NCBI GenBank assembly: GCA_938023905.1 | Contig: CALJCO010000034.1 | Coordinates: 1 to 13,636, forward strand | Reading direction: 5' to 3' | DNA length: 13,636 bases | Origin: an uncultured Collinsella sp. | GTDB lineage: Bacteria > Actinomycetota > Coriobacteriia > Coriobacteriales > Coriobacteriaceae | Shown here: positions 1 to 6,190 of the stretch, piece after piece | How the letters are laid out: each line of letters opens with the position of its first letter | Position numbering within the stretch: the stretch's first letter is position 1 | Position numbers and translations under genes: made by a program | Notes under the pieces: model-generated | The model's database searches: none | What the model was told of the DNA's origin: nothing | Seen by the model: the letters and a program-made list of their open reading frames with translations, nothing else

Positions 1-150
1 GCGTGGCCGCCGCGGCTGAATTAGACACTCACCATTGTCGGCCTAATCCGCGGTCTTTCATGCAGCAGGGGCTCTCAATGTTTTATGTCCTGCTCATATC
101 GTCTCTGCTGGCAGCTTGGAACAGTCCTTAAAGCCCGCATCAATCAACTG

Positions 151-322
151 CGGAAAGCGCATCCCAGAATGAGCGTCCAACATGGGACATAGTTTCCCTT
201 GAGGCCCCCAATCGGAAAATGCATCCCGGAATGTTGCCGGAAAGTGGAACGTAGTTTCCCAAACGGGCCGCTAACGGAAAGTGCATCCCGCTATTGAGCT
301 CCAAAATGGGATGCGCTTTCCG
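151..322. repeat. Three-copy inverted-repeat array with exact 62-bp period
   Basis: Three 48-bp units lie at 151-198, 213-260 and 275-322. Each has a 15-nt left arm of form CGGAAARYGCATCCC (copy 2 has AAAAT), an 18-nt variable spacer, and a 15-nt right arm ending TTTCCC or TTTCCG. Units are separated by 14 nt of unrelated sequence, so left arms start at 151, 213 and 275. Copy 3 is nearly perfect: its arms are complementary at 14 of 15 positions. Copies 1 and 2 have diverged right arms (GGGACATAGTTTCCC and GGAACGTAGTTTCCC), matching at about 9 of 15. An extra CGGAAAGTG lies inside the spacer of copy 2, at 239-247. This could be a REP-type repeat cluster or an operator array. It is not a normal terminator because no T-run follows. 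Confidence 0.8.
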
Positions 323-350
323 TGTCGGCAGTTCCTGGCAGCCTGGGGCT

Positions 351-388
351 ACTCATTTAAGTCTGTCCCCAATGAGTGCAATGAGTGC
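351..388. repeat. Short inverted and tandem repeats before the peptidase stop codon
   Basis: ACTCATT (351-357) is the reverse complement of AATGAGT (371-377). The 9-mer AATGAGTGC is repeated head-to-tail at 371-379 and 380-388. On the minus strand the loop reads GGGGACAGACTTAAATG, which resembles, from memory only, sequence found near REP-type repeats in other genomes. No transposase is present. Confidence 0.5.
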
Positions 389-395
389 CCAATGA

Positions 396-1430
396 CTAGT
401 AGTAGGCCCACATGGCTTCGACTTCGTTAAGGACCTCTACGACGCCCCAGCGGCGGGCGCTGCGGCTGGCCGAGTTGGGATCGAAGACTTCAATCTGGTC
501 GGCGTCGTCAATACCGTAAAGCACAATGTAGTGGCCCACGTTGGTAAAGGTGCCCGGCCGAACGGCGGCGATGACGGGCGCTCCCGAACGCAGCGCCTGA
601 GTCATCGAGTCGCGATCGTTATGAAGCTCCGTTCCGTTAAGTCCCAACTGCCACGCACCGCTCGTCATAAACGACCATTCGGTTGCACCGGTGGGGGCGT
701 AATTGCCTGCCTCGGAAAGCGCGCACATATCGACGGGAGTCATATCGGTGCGTCCCGTCTTAAAGATATAGACCATGGTGAGGCACGTAGGCCCGCAAGC
801 ATTTTGGCGGATGGTACCGCCGGCGTAAGGCAGCTCCGACCATGCAGGGTCGATCTGATAGATATGGGGCATCGTGCCGGCTTGCCATTGCGAGCGCGGG
901 GTCGAAAAGGCGAAAGAATAACCGGGCGCGACGGGGGCCTTGAGCAGCTTGTCCTCGGCGGTGGGCTCGAGACCGGCCGAGCCGTGGGACATACAGGAGC
1001 TCATAAGCACAAAGACCAGACAGATGAGGATAGAGCACAGTGCGAGGCAAAGCTGACGAGCCGGCAGGGCGGGGGCATTCACGAACGATGTCGAGCGGTA
1101 GGGCTTGCCGTCGCGTCCGCCTTGGGGATGCGAAAAGAAGCGGTTGATATGGATGCCGGGCTGACGTGCGCCGTTGCGGCGCAGTTGCGGAACCTCGGCT
1201 TGGCGCTGTCGAGTGCGCGCGCCCAAGCGGCTATCTTGCTGTGCGCTTGTGCCCGTGCTCGGACGGCCACTCTGCCGTGTTCCGTTTGTCTGCTGCCGAG
1301 ACGAAGACCTGGGTTGCTCTTGAGGGCGTTGCGGATTGCTGCTCGTGGCACTTCTGGGCGTCGGCGTGGTGCGGCCAGCAAGGCGAACGCTTTGTCGCCG
1401 TTGATCACCGTCGTTGTATCCGTATGCCAT
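396..1430 (-). CDS. Membrane-anchored C39-like cysteine peptidase with disordered N-terminus
   Basis: A 344-aa protein. Residues 1-120 are rich in Arg, Gln, Ser, Thr and Pro and look disordered. One hydrophobic helix follows at about 126-147 (QLCLALCSILICLVFVLMSS), then an extracellular domain at about 155-344. The positive N-terminus suggests a cytoplasmic tail with the C-terminal domain outside. That domain matches the Peptidase_C39_2 pattern: YQIDPAWSELPY (191-202), the nucleophile region QNACGPTC with Cys212, GHYIVLYGID with His300, and VFDPNS with Asp317/Asn319 as third catalytic residue. The start ATG is preceded by an AAGGCGG ribosome-binding site. The gene stands alone, divergent from the permease. 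Such proteins cleave peptides or peptidoglycan-linked peptides; the substrate is unknown. Cys pairs near the membrane (C128, C132, C137, C146) could permit lipid or disulfide modification, which is speculative. Confidence 0.88.
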   Translation of the reverse strand: MAYGYNDGDQRRQSVRLAGRTTPTPRSATSSNPQRPQEQPRSSSRQQTNGTRQSGRPSTGTSAQQDSRLGARTRQRQAEVPQLRRNGARQPGIHINRFFSHPQGGRDGKPYRSTSFVNAPALPARQLCLALCSILICLVFVLMSSCMSHGSAGLEPTAEDKLLKAPVAPGYSFAFSTPRSQWQAGTMPHIYQIDPAWSELPYAGGTIRQNACGPTCLTMVYIFKTGRTDMTPVDMCALSEAGNYAPTGATEWSFMTSGAWQLGLNGTELHNDRDSMTQALRSGAPVIAAVRPGTFTNVGHYIVLYGIDDADQIEVFDPNSASRSARRWGVVEVLNEVEAMWAYY

Positions 1431-1578
1431 TCGTACCGCCTTGTCTCATGTATAACCTGTCTATCCTACAAAAAAGATGTGCAACAAATGGGTCCGCGCG
1501 TCAAAAGCTCGGTAAACGGTACGAAAGGCGCAAAACACACGGCCTCAAAAACATCTCTCTATGCGTCCGATGAGCGTA

Positions 1579-1595
1579 CGCCCGTCGGACGGGCG
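1579..1595. promoter_or_regulatory. 17-nt palindrome, candidate operator
   Basis: The sequence CGCCCGTC-G-GACGGGCG is perfectly symmetric with 8-bp arms about a single central base. A wider imperfect pair, CGTCCGA (1564-1570) and TCGGACG (1585-1591), overlaps it. With a one-base centre it is a poor RNA hairpin but a plausible site for a dimeric DNA-binding protein. Its place between two divergent genes fits a shared operator. No regulator is assigned. Confidence 0.4.
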
Positions 1596-1774
1596 ACAAC
1601 AATGAGCGGCAAACCGTGCCGTTCGTCCCAAAAACGGCGCCGCTCGTTTTGCGGTTCTGCCTTCGGTCGAGCCGCAAGCGGCGCTGCTGTGCCAAGGCCG
1701 TATCTTAAAGCCACGAAATAAAAGCGCGCGGCAAAACAGACCGTGCAAGGGGTGACGTCAAAGAGGCGTCAATA

Positions 1775-1787
1775 AGGAAAGGAGGGG
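1775..1787 (+). promoter_or_regulatory. Strong ribosome-binding site of the permease
   Basis: AAGGAAAGGAGGGG lies just before the ATG at 1792, with about 4-5 bases between the GGAGGGG core and the start. This fixes the permease start. A direct repeat CGTCAA (1756-1761 and 1767-1772) lies immediately upstream. Confidence 0.75.
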
Positions 1788-1791
1788 AACA

Positions 1792-3243
1792 ATGGCGGAC
1801 AAGAACGCAGAAGTTGCAGTCGAAGGTAACGGTGGCATGAAGAAAACGCTCTCGCTCTGGAACTTCTTCACCATCGGTTTCGGTGCCATCATCGGTACCG
1901 GTTGGGTTCTGCAGGTCGGCGACTGGATGGTCGTGGGCGGCGGTCCCGTTCCCGCTATGATCGCATTCCTCTTGGGTGCAATCTTTCTCGTGCCCGTCGG
2001 AGCTGTTTTCGGTGAGCTCACGGCTGCTATCCCCATCTCGGGCGGCATCGTCGAGTATGTCGATCGTAGCTTTGGCCGTACGATGAGCTACATCACCGGC
2101 TGGCTCCTGGCCCTGGGCAACGGCATCCTGTGCCCGTGGGAGGCCATCGCCATCTCGACCCTCGTGTCCGAGATGTTCGGCAGCCTGCCCGGCCTTGAGT
2201 GGCTGCGAGCCGTCAAGCTCTACACCATCCTGGGCGCCGACGTTTACCTGTTCCCGACGCTGATCGCGCTCGGCTTTGCAACCTACGTCATCTTCCTCAA
2301 CTTCCGCGGTGCCAGCTCGGCCGCCAAGCTGCAGGCCTTCCTGACCAAGGCCCTGCTCTGCGGCATGCTGCTCGCCATGGGCGTCTCGCTGTTCACCGGC
2401 TCGCCGGACAACGCCATGCCCGTGTTCTCCCAGGTCACCGGCGCTGGTGGCGGCAAGCCCGCTACCGAGGGCACCAGCCTGTTCGCCGGCATCGTGTCGG
2501 TCCTGGTTCTGACCCCGTTCTTCTACGCCGGTTTCGACACCATTCCTCAGCAGGCTGAGGAAGCAGCCGAGGGCCTCAACTGGAACAAGTTCGGCAAGAT
2601 CATCTCCCTGGCCCTGCTGGCCGCCGGCGGCTTCTACATGGTCTGCATCTACTCGTTCGGCACCATCCTCGACTGGCATGAGTTTGTTAAGAGCCCGGTT
2701 CCCGCGCTTGCCTGCCTCAAGGGCATCAACATGCTCCTGTACCTGGCCATGCTCGTCATCGCCACGCTTGGACCCATGGGCCCGATGAACTCCTTCTACG
2801 GCGCCACGAGCCGCATCATGCTCGCCATGGGCCGCAAGGGCCAGCTGCCCGAGAAGTTCGCCGAGGTCGATCCCAAGTCCGGCGCTCCCAAGCTCGCCTG
2901 CGCCGTTCTGGGCGTCATCACCGTCATCGGTCCGTTCCTGGGCAAGAACATGCTCATCCCTCTGACCAACGTGTCGGCTCTCGCCTTCATCTTCTCCTGC
3001 GGCATGGTCGCCCTCGCTTGCCTGCGCATGCGCTTCACCGAGCCCGACCTGCCTCGTCCCTACGAGGTGCCCGGCGGCAAGTTTGGCATCAGCCTCGCTG
3101 TCGCTGCCTGCGCCGTCATCATCGGCCTGCTCGTGGTCCCGTTCTCTCCCGCCTCCCTCAACATGGTGGAGTGGAGCATCGTGATCGGCTGGCTGGCCGT
3201 TGGCCTGGCCCTCATGGCCTTCACCAATTCCCGCAAAAAATAA
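1792..3243 (+). CDS. APC-superfamily amino acid/amine permease
   Basis: A 483-aa polytopic membrane protein of normal length for the amino acid-polyamine-organocation (APC) superfamily, with about 12 hydrophobic segments. The first helix carries the family's unwound substrate-binding motif, GFGAIIGTGW at about 29-38. Helix 6 carries the conserved FFYAGFDTIPQQAEEA segment (about 243-258). The loop after helix 8 has ATSRIMLAMGRKGQLPEKF, a hallmark of APC transporters. It is predicted to import an amino acid, amine or small peptide-like solute across the cytoplasmic membrane by proton symport or exchange; the substrate cannot be read from sequence. An amidohydrolase gene 131 bp downstream on the same strand suggests that the imported solute is then hydrolysed. 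A two-component system follows, which could control the pair. Confidence 0.93.
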   Translation: MADKNAEVAVEGNGGMKKTLSLWNFFTIGFGAIIGTGWVLQVGDWMVVGGGPVPAMIAFLLGAIFLVPVGAVFGELTAAIPISGGIVEYVDRSFGRTMSYITGWLLALGNGILCPWEAIAISTLVSEMFGSLPGLEWLRAVKLYTILGADVYLFPTLIALGFATYVIFLNFRGASSAAKLQAFLTKALLCGMLLAMGVSLFTGSPDNAMPVFSQVTGAGGGKPATEGTSLFAGIVSVLVLTPFFYAGFDTIPQQAEEAAEGLNWNKFGKIISLALLAAGGFYMVCIYSFGTILDWHEFVKSPVPALACLKGINMLLYLAMLVIATLGPMGPMNSFYGATSRIMLAMGRKGQLPEKFAEVDPKSGAPKLACAVLGVITVIGPFLGKNMLIPLTNVSALAFIFSCGMVALACLRMRFTEPDLPRPYEVPGGKFGISLAVAACAVIIGLLVVPFSPASLNMVEWSIVIGWLAVGLALMAFTNSRKK

Positions 3244-3263
3244 CGCCTAGCCGGGGCGGATCG

Positions 3264-3292
3264 GGTGCGCGGACCCCTCTCTTCCGCGCACC
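3264..3292 (+). terminator. Stem-loop after the permease gene
   Basis: Ten perfect base pairs (GGTGCGCGGA with TCCGCGCACC) enclose a 9-nt loop (CCCCTCTCT), 20 bp after the permease stop codon. No T-run follows, so it may be a leaky terminator, a processing site or a 3' mRNA stabiliser, giving the permease and the downstream hydrolase unequal expression. Confidence 0.5.
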
Positions 3293-3320
3293 GAACCCGG
3301 CACCACTTGGGTAGCTTTGT

Positions 3321-3344
3321 GAGGCCATAACCCAACATGGCCTC
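3321..3344. promoter_or_regulatory. Inverted repeat in hydrolase leader
   Basis: GAGGCCAT (3321-3328) and ATGGCCTC (3337-3344) form a perfect 8-bp inverted repeat with an 8-nt loop, ending 30 bp before the hydrolase ATG. It could be an operator or a leader hairpin; there is no T-run for termination. Confidence 0.4.
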
Positions 3345-3352
3345 GCCCACTA

Positions 3353-3370
3353 TATGGATCCATAAGGAGG
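3353..3370 (+). promoter_or_regulatory. 12-bp palindrome abutting the hydrolase ribosome-binding site
   Basis: TATGGATCCATA (3353-3364) is a perfect palindrome whose last base overlaps the AAGGAGG ribosome-binding site (3364-3370), four bases before the ATG at 3375. The strong ribosome-binding site fixes the start. The palindrome could be a protein site near the translation start, or chance. Confidence 0.45.
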
Positions 3371-3374
3371 AACC

Positions 3375-4652
3375 ATGTCCACTAAGTACGCAATCGTTGG
3401 CGGCAAGCTCATCGACGGTACCGGTGCCGAGCCGGTCGAGAACTCCCTCGTTCTCGTTGACGACAACGGCAAGATCGAGTACGCCGGCACTATGCAGGAC
3501 CTTCCCGAGGGCGTTGAGGTTATCGACGCCGCCGGCAAGACCGTCCTTCCCGGCCTGATCGACACCCACCTGCACTTCTCGGGCAACCTGACCGACGATG
3601 ACACCGATTGGGTTATGCAGCCGCTCCTCGAGAAGCAGGCCGTCGCCGTCAAGCAGGCCTACGACTGCCTCACCCACGGCCTCACCACCGTCTGCGAGAT
3701 CGGCCGCTTTGGTATCCAGATCCGTGACTGCATCGACAAGGGCGTCTTTAAGGGCCCGCGCGTTCTGGCAACCGGCCTCGGCTTCTGCCGCGTTGCCGGC
3801 CACGGCGACTCCCACCACTGCACCCAGGAGCTCAACAAGGAATCCCATCCCTGGGGCGACCAGGTCGATGGTCCTTGGGATCTGCGCAAGGCCGTCCGTC
3901 GTCGCCTGCGCGAGAACCCCGATGCCATCAAGATCTGGGCTACCGGTGGCGGCATCTGGCGTTGGGATTCCGGTCGCGACCAGCACTATTGCTCCGAGGA
4001 GATCCAGGCCGTGGTCGAAGAGGCAAAGATGGTCGGCATCCCCGTGTGGAGTCACTGCTACAACAACCACGCCGCCGCCTACGATTCCGTTCGCTTTGGC
4101 TGCGAGCAGCTGATTCACGGCTTCGATATCGATGAGCGCACCATGGACCTCATGGCCGAGCAGGGCACCTTCTTCACCCCGACGATCGCCTTCCTGCCCA
4201 CCTGGTACGCCACCTATCCGCCCGTCTACGTCCCCGAGCTGCACGACAAGTACGAGGGCACCCTGGTCGAGAAGGAGCTGCAGCGCAACTACGACTGCCT
4301 GCGCGAGGCCAAGAAGCGCGGCGTCGTCATGACGATCGGCTCCGACTCCTTCTCCTTTGTTACCCCCTACGGCAACTGCTCCATCGAGGAGATGTACGAG
4401 TTCGTCGACAAGATCGGCTTCACCCCGGTCGAGACCATCACCTGCGCCACCCTCAACGGTGCCAAGATGTGCCACATCGAGGACGAGACCGGTTCCATCG
4501 AGGCCGGCAAGTGCGCCGACCTGCTGGTCGTCAACGGTGACGTCGCCGCCGACATTCACGTGCTCAACACCGACAACATGGACGTCATTATGAAGGACGG
4601 CTGGATTGTCGAGGCTGGCACCTTTGGCGAGGCCAACAAATACAGCGCCTAA
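3375..4652 (+). CDS. Metal-dependent amidohydrolase, dipeptidase/imidazolonepropionase-like
   Basis: A 425-aa cytoplasmic protein of the amidohydrolase superfamily (COG1228 type), without signal peptide. The N-terminal beta part (1-55) is followed by a TIM barrel with the expected metal ligands: HLH of THLHF (His65, His67), Lys186 in IKIWATGGG (carboxylated lysine position), His227 in VWSHCYN, His248 in IHGFD, and Asp324 in IGSDS. The C-terminal strand segment ADLLVV...IMKDG is also typical. This layout fits the binuclear-zinc group that includes Xaa-Pro, Xaa-Arg and Xaa-Lys dipeptidases and related imidazolonepropionase-like enzymes. The specific substrate is unknown. Position behind an APC permease suggests hydrolysis of an imported dipeptide, N-acyl amino acid or lactam. 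AAGGAGG lies 4 bases before the ATG. Confidence 0.92.
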   Translation: MSTKYAIVGGKLIDGTGAEPVENSLVLVDDNGKIEYAGTMQDLPEGVEVIDAAGKTVLPGLIDTHLHFSGNLTDDDTDWVMQPLLEKQAVAVKQAYDCLTHGLTTVCEIGRFGIQIRDCIDKGVFKGPRVLATGLGFCRVAGHGDSHHCTQELNKESHPWGDQVDGPWDLRKAVRRRLRENPDAIKIWATGGGIWRWDSGRDQHYCSEEIQAVVEEAKMVGIPVWSHCYNNHAAAYDSVRFGCEQLIHGFDIDERTMDLMAEQGTFFTPTIAFLPTWYATYPPVYVPELHDKYEGTLVEKELQRNYDCLREAKKRGVVMTIGSDSFSFVTPYGNCSIEEMYEFVDKIGFTPVETITCATLNGAKMCHIEDETGSIEAGKCADLLVVNGDVAADIHVLNTDNMDVIMKDGWIVEAGTFGEANKYSA

Positions 4653-4693
4653 GCTACCGTTCATCGATGGCTGGATGTAAAACACAGTATTTG

Positions 4694-4708
4694 ATTGCAT
4701 AATGCAAT
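4694..4708. promoter_or_regulatory. 15-nt palindrome overlapping a possible -10 box before kinase 1
   Basis: ATTGCAT-A-ATGCAAT is perfectly symmetric about position 4701 and contains CATAAT (4698-4703), a possible -10 element for kinase 1. No good -35 box is seen at 16-18 bp. Its right half also forms the foot of the hairpin at 4704-4739. A regulator bound here would block transcription of the two-component system. Confidence 0.45.
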
Positions 4709-4739
4709 GGAGAGGGTCGCTTGCGGCCCTCTCCATTGC
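4704..4739 (+). terminator. Long hairpin between the hydrolase and kinase 1
   Basis: A 16-bp stem starts GCAATGGAGAGGG (4704-4716) and closes with CCCTCTCCATTGC (4727-4739), with a CTTG loop and one G-U pair. It is 51 bp after the hydrolase stop and 24 bp before the kinase start. There is no T-run, so complete intrinsic termination is doubtful; partial termination or RNA processing is more likely. Confidence 0.6.
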
Positions 4740-4763
4740 TATGGGTGCGTCAGTAAGAAGGGG

Positions 4764-6155
4764 ATGACGGTGGATCTCAATAGGCTGATTCTGGGCAAGA
4801 GCTACAACTCTACCAAGGTCTTTCGTACCGCTCAGCATGTGGTTCAAGCCATCTTGCTCGGTATTGTCGTTCCGCTGCTTATCCTGCTGCTCATCTGGGA
4901 TCTAACTGATAATCCCAATCCCGTTCCGGCCGTTGTCGTCATTGCCGGCTTGGTCATGCTGTGCTTCTTCTTCTCGTACGTCTTTGTCGTTCCCGATGAC
5001 CTCACATCGAGCGCAACCGACCGCACGCTCGCCATCGCTTCAAAAATATTCGCCTACACGTCGCGCGGCCTTACGCCCGAAGCTGCCCTGGGCGCCTCTA
5101 AGATCATCCTGTCCGAAACTATCGCCTCTGCCATCTGCTTTACCGACGGCAAGCAGGTGTTGGCAAGCTGGGGCGAGGATTCGGCAAAGTGTCCCGCCGG
5201 CACCCCGGTGGTGCTCAAGACCACGCTCAACGTGATCAACAGCGGTGAGCAAAGCGTGTTTTCGCGCGACGCCTCCAATGAGACGGGTGGCTACTTTCCG
5301 CGCCTGCGCGCCGGTATTGTCGCACCGCTTACCGTGCGCGGGCATTGCGTGGGCACGCTCGAGCTGTATTATCCCCGTCTGAGCAGCATCGATATGCGCC
5401 AGACGGCGCTTGCCTCGGGCTTTGCCGACCTCATTTCCACGCAGCTTGCGAGCTTTGAGCTCGAGCGCCAGGACGAGCTCACGGCCCGCGTGGAGCTGCG
5501 CGCCTTGCAATCGCAGGTCGATCCTCATTTTCTGTTTAACACCATCAGTACCATCGTGTCGCTCGTTCGAACCGAGCCCGACAAGGCGCGGTCGCTGCTG
5601 ATCGACTTTTCCAATTACTATCGTCAGACGCTTTCTGATTCCGATACGCTCACCACGCTCGAGCACGAGGTGGAACAGGGCGCTCGCTATATCAATCTAA
5701 TGCAGGCTCGTTATGGCGACGGCCGTCTGCGCGTTTCGGTCGACATCGACTTTGAGGTGCGCGACAGCCTGGTGCCGCCGTTTATCTTGCAGCCGCTGCT
5801 CGAAAACTGCATCAAGCATGCGCAGCGCGAGACCGAGCCGCTTTCTATTCGTGTTAGGGCTTTTGAGACCGATGACGGCTTGGAGATCATCGTCGAAGAT
5901 GACGGCATCGGTATGAGCGAAGAAGTCTGCGCGCATCTGTTTGAGCAACATCGCCGAGAGGAGCCCGAGAGCATTACCGCCGACGGCTCCATCAAGCGAG
6001 GTTGCGGCCTGGCGCTCTTCAACGTGCTTCAGCGCATCCATTTCTTTTACGGAGAAGATTCCGGCATGCGCGTGGAGTCCCAGGAGGACGTGGGGACGCA
6101 GGTTATCGTCGAGCTGAACGGCGAGCCGCATGAGCCGGCGCCGTTGACGGCGTAG
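4764..6155 (+). CDS. LytS-type sensor histidine kinase 1 with reduced 2TM-GAF sensor
   Basis: A 463-aa membrane sensor kinase. Two hydrophobic helices (about 27-46 and 54-76) precede a GAF-like domain (about 85-228; AGIVAPLTV...GTLELYY), then a His_kinase domain with phospho-acceptor His255 in LQSQVDPHFLFNT. An HATPase domain follows: N-box LLENCIKHA (345-353), DDGIGM (379-384), GCGLAL (412-417). LytS/YpdA/BtsS kinases usually have a five- to six-helix 5TM-LYT sensor; that part is missing here. The start is uncertain: ATG 4764 directly abuts AAGAAGGGG, and the in-frame GTG at 4770 has better spacing. An earlier in-frame ATG at 4695 lies within the palindrome and hairpin and was rejected. The partner is regulator 1, 35 bp downstream. 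It probably controls the permease-hydrolase pair, by inference from gene order. Confidence 0.92.
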   Translation: MTVDLNRLILGKSYNSTKVFRTAQHVVQAILLGIVVPLLILLLIWDLTDNPNPVPAVVVIAGLVMLCFFFSYVFVVPDDLTSSATDRTLAIASKIFAYTSRGLTPEAALGASKIILSETIASAICFTDGKQVLASWGEDSAKCPAGTPVVLKTTLNVINSGEQSVFSRDASNETGGYFPRLRAGIVAPLTVRGHCVGTLELYYPRLSSIDMRQTALASGFADLISTQLASFELERQDELTARVELRALQSQVDPHFLFNTISTIVSLVRTEPDKARSLLIDFSNYYRQTLSDSDTLTTLEHEVEQGARYINLMQARYGDGRLRVSVDIDFEVRDSLVPPFILQPLLENCIKHAQRETEPLSIRVRAFETDDGLEIIVEDDGIGMSEEVCAHLFEQHRREEPESITADGSIKRGCGLALFNVLQRIHFFYGEDSGMRVESQEDVGTQVIVELNGEPHEPAPLTA

Positions 6156-6190
6156 CACGCGAGTATATTGAGGAGAGAGAGGAAGCGCAC

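Larger units (their letters stand above)
1..395. other. Non-coding region downstream of the C39-like peptidase gene
   Basis: No convincing gene is visible. The first 150 bases hold only a weak inverted pair of CCGCGG (10-15 and 48-53). The rest is dominated by the inverted-repeat array at 151-322 and by short repeats at 351-388. Read on the minus strand, this is the 3' flank of the peptidase gene, and no stem followed by a T-run marks an ordinary terminator. Confidence 0.6.
1431..1791. other. Divergent intergenic region between peptidase and permease genes
   Basis: These 361 bp separate two divergent start codons and must hold both promoters. No reliable sigma-70 pair is evident for the permease. 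On the minus side, TTATACAT lies about 20 bases before the peptidase ATG as a weak -10 candidate. Several inverted repeats occur: a 17-nt near-perfect palindrome at 1579-1595, AAAACG/CGTTTT around 1631-1650, and GCCGC-AA-GCGGC at 1671-1682. Short open frames cross the region but have no homology signature and look incidental. Confidence 0.5.

Noticed and set aside
151..322. CRISPR array
   Set aside because: Units are palindromic with variable arms, only three copies occur, and no cas gene is present; repeats differ too much from copy to copy.
531..1721. Long plus-strand open frame (396 codons) opposite the peptidase gene
   Set aside because: Its translation is Arg/Ala/Gly-rich without domain motifs, while the minus-strand frame has a clear membrane helix and C39 catalytic motifs.
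1501..1748. Small minus-strand open frames in the divergent intergenic region
   Set aside because: Short, overlapping in two frames, rich in Arg/Ala/Cys, and without clear ribosome-binding sites or family motifs.
1705..2679. Minus-strand open frame (324 codons) opposite the permease
   Set aside because: Low-complexity Glu/Gly/Asp/His-rich translation with no recognisable domain; it is an antisense shadow of a clear APC permease.
4695..4763. Upstream start for kinase 1
   Set aside because: It would place the N-terminus inside the palindrome and hairpin, has no ribosome-binding site, and adds residues unlike the start of related kinases.
3060..4847. Very long minus-strand open frame (595 codons) opposite the permease end and the hydrolase
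   Set aside because: Translation is a repetitive Gly/Val/Ala/Asp mirror of GC-rich coding DNA. The plus-strand hydrolase has all metal ligands and a strong ribosome-binding site.
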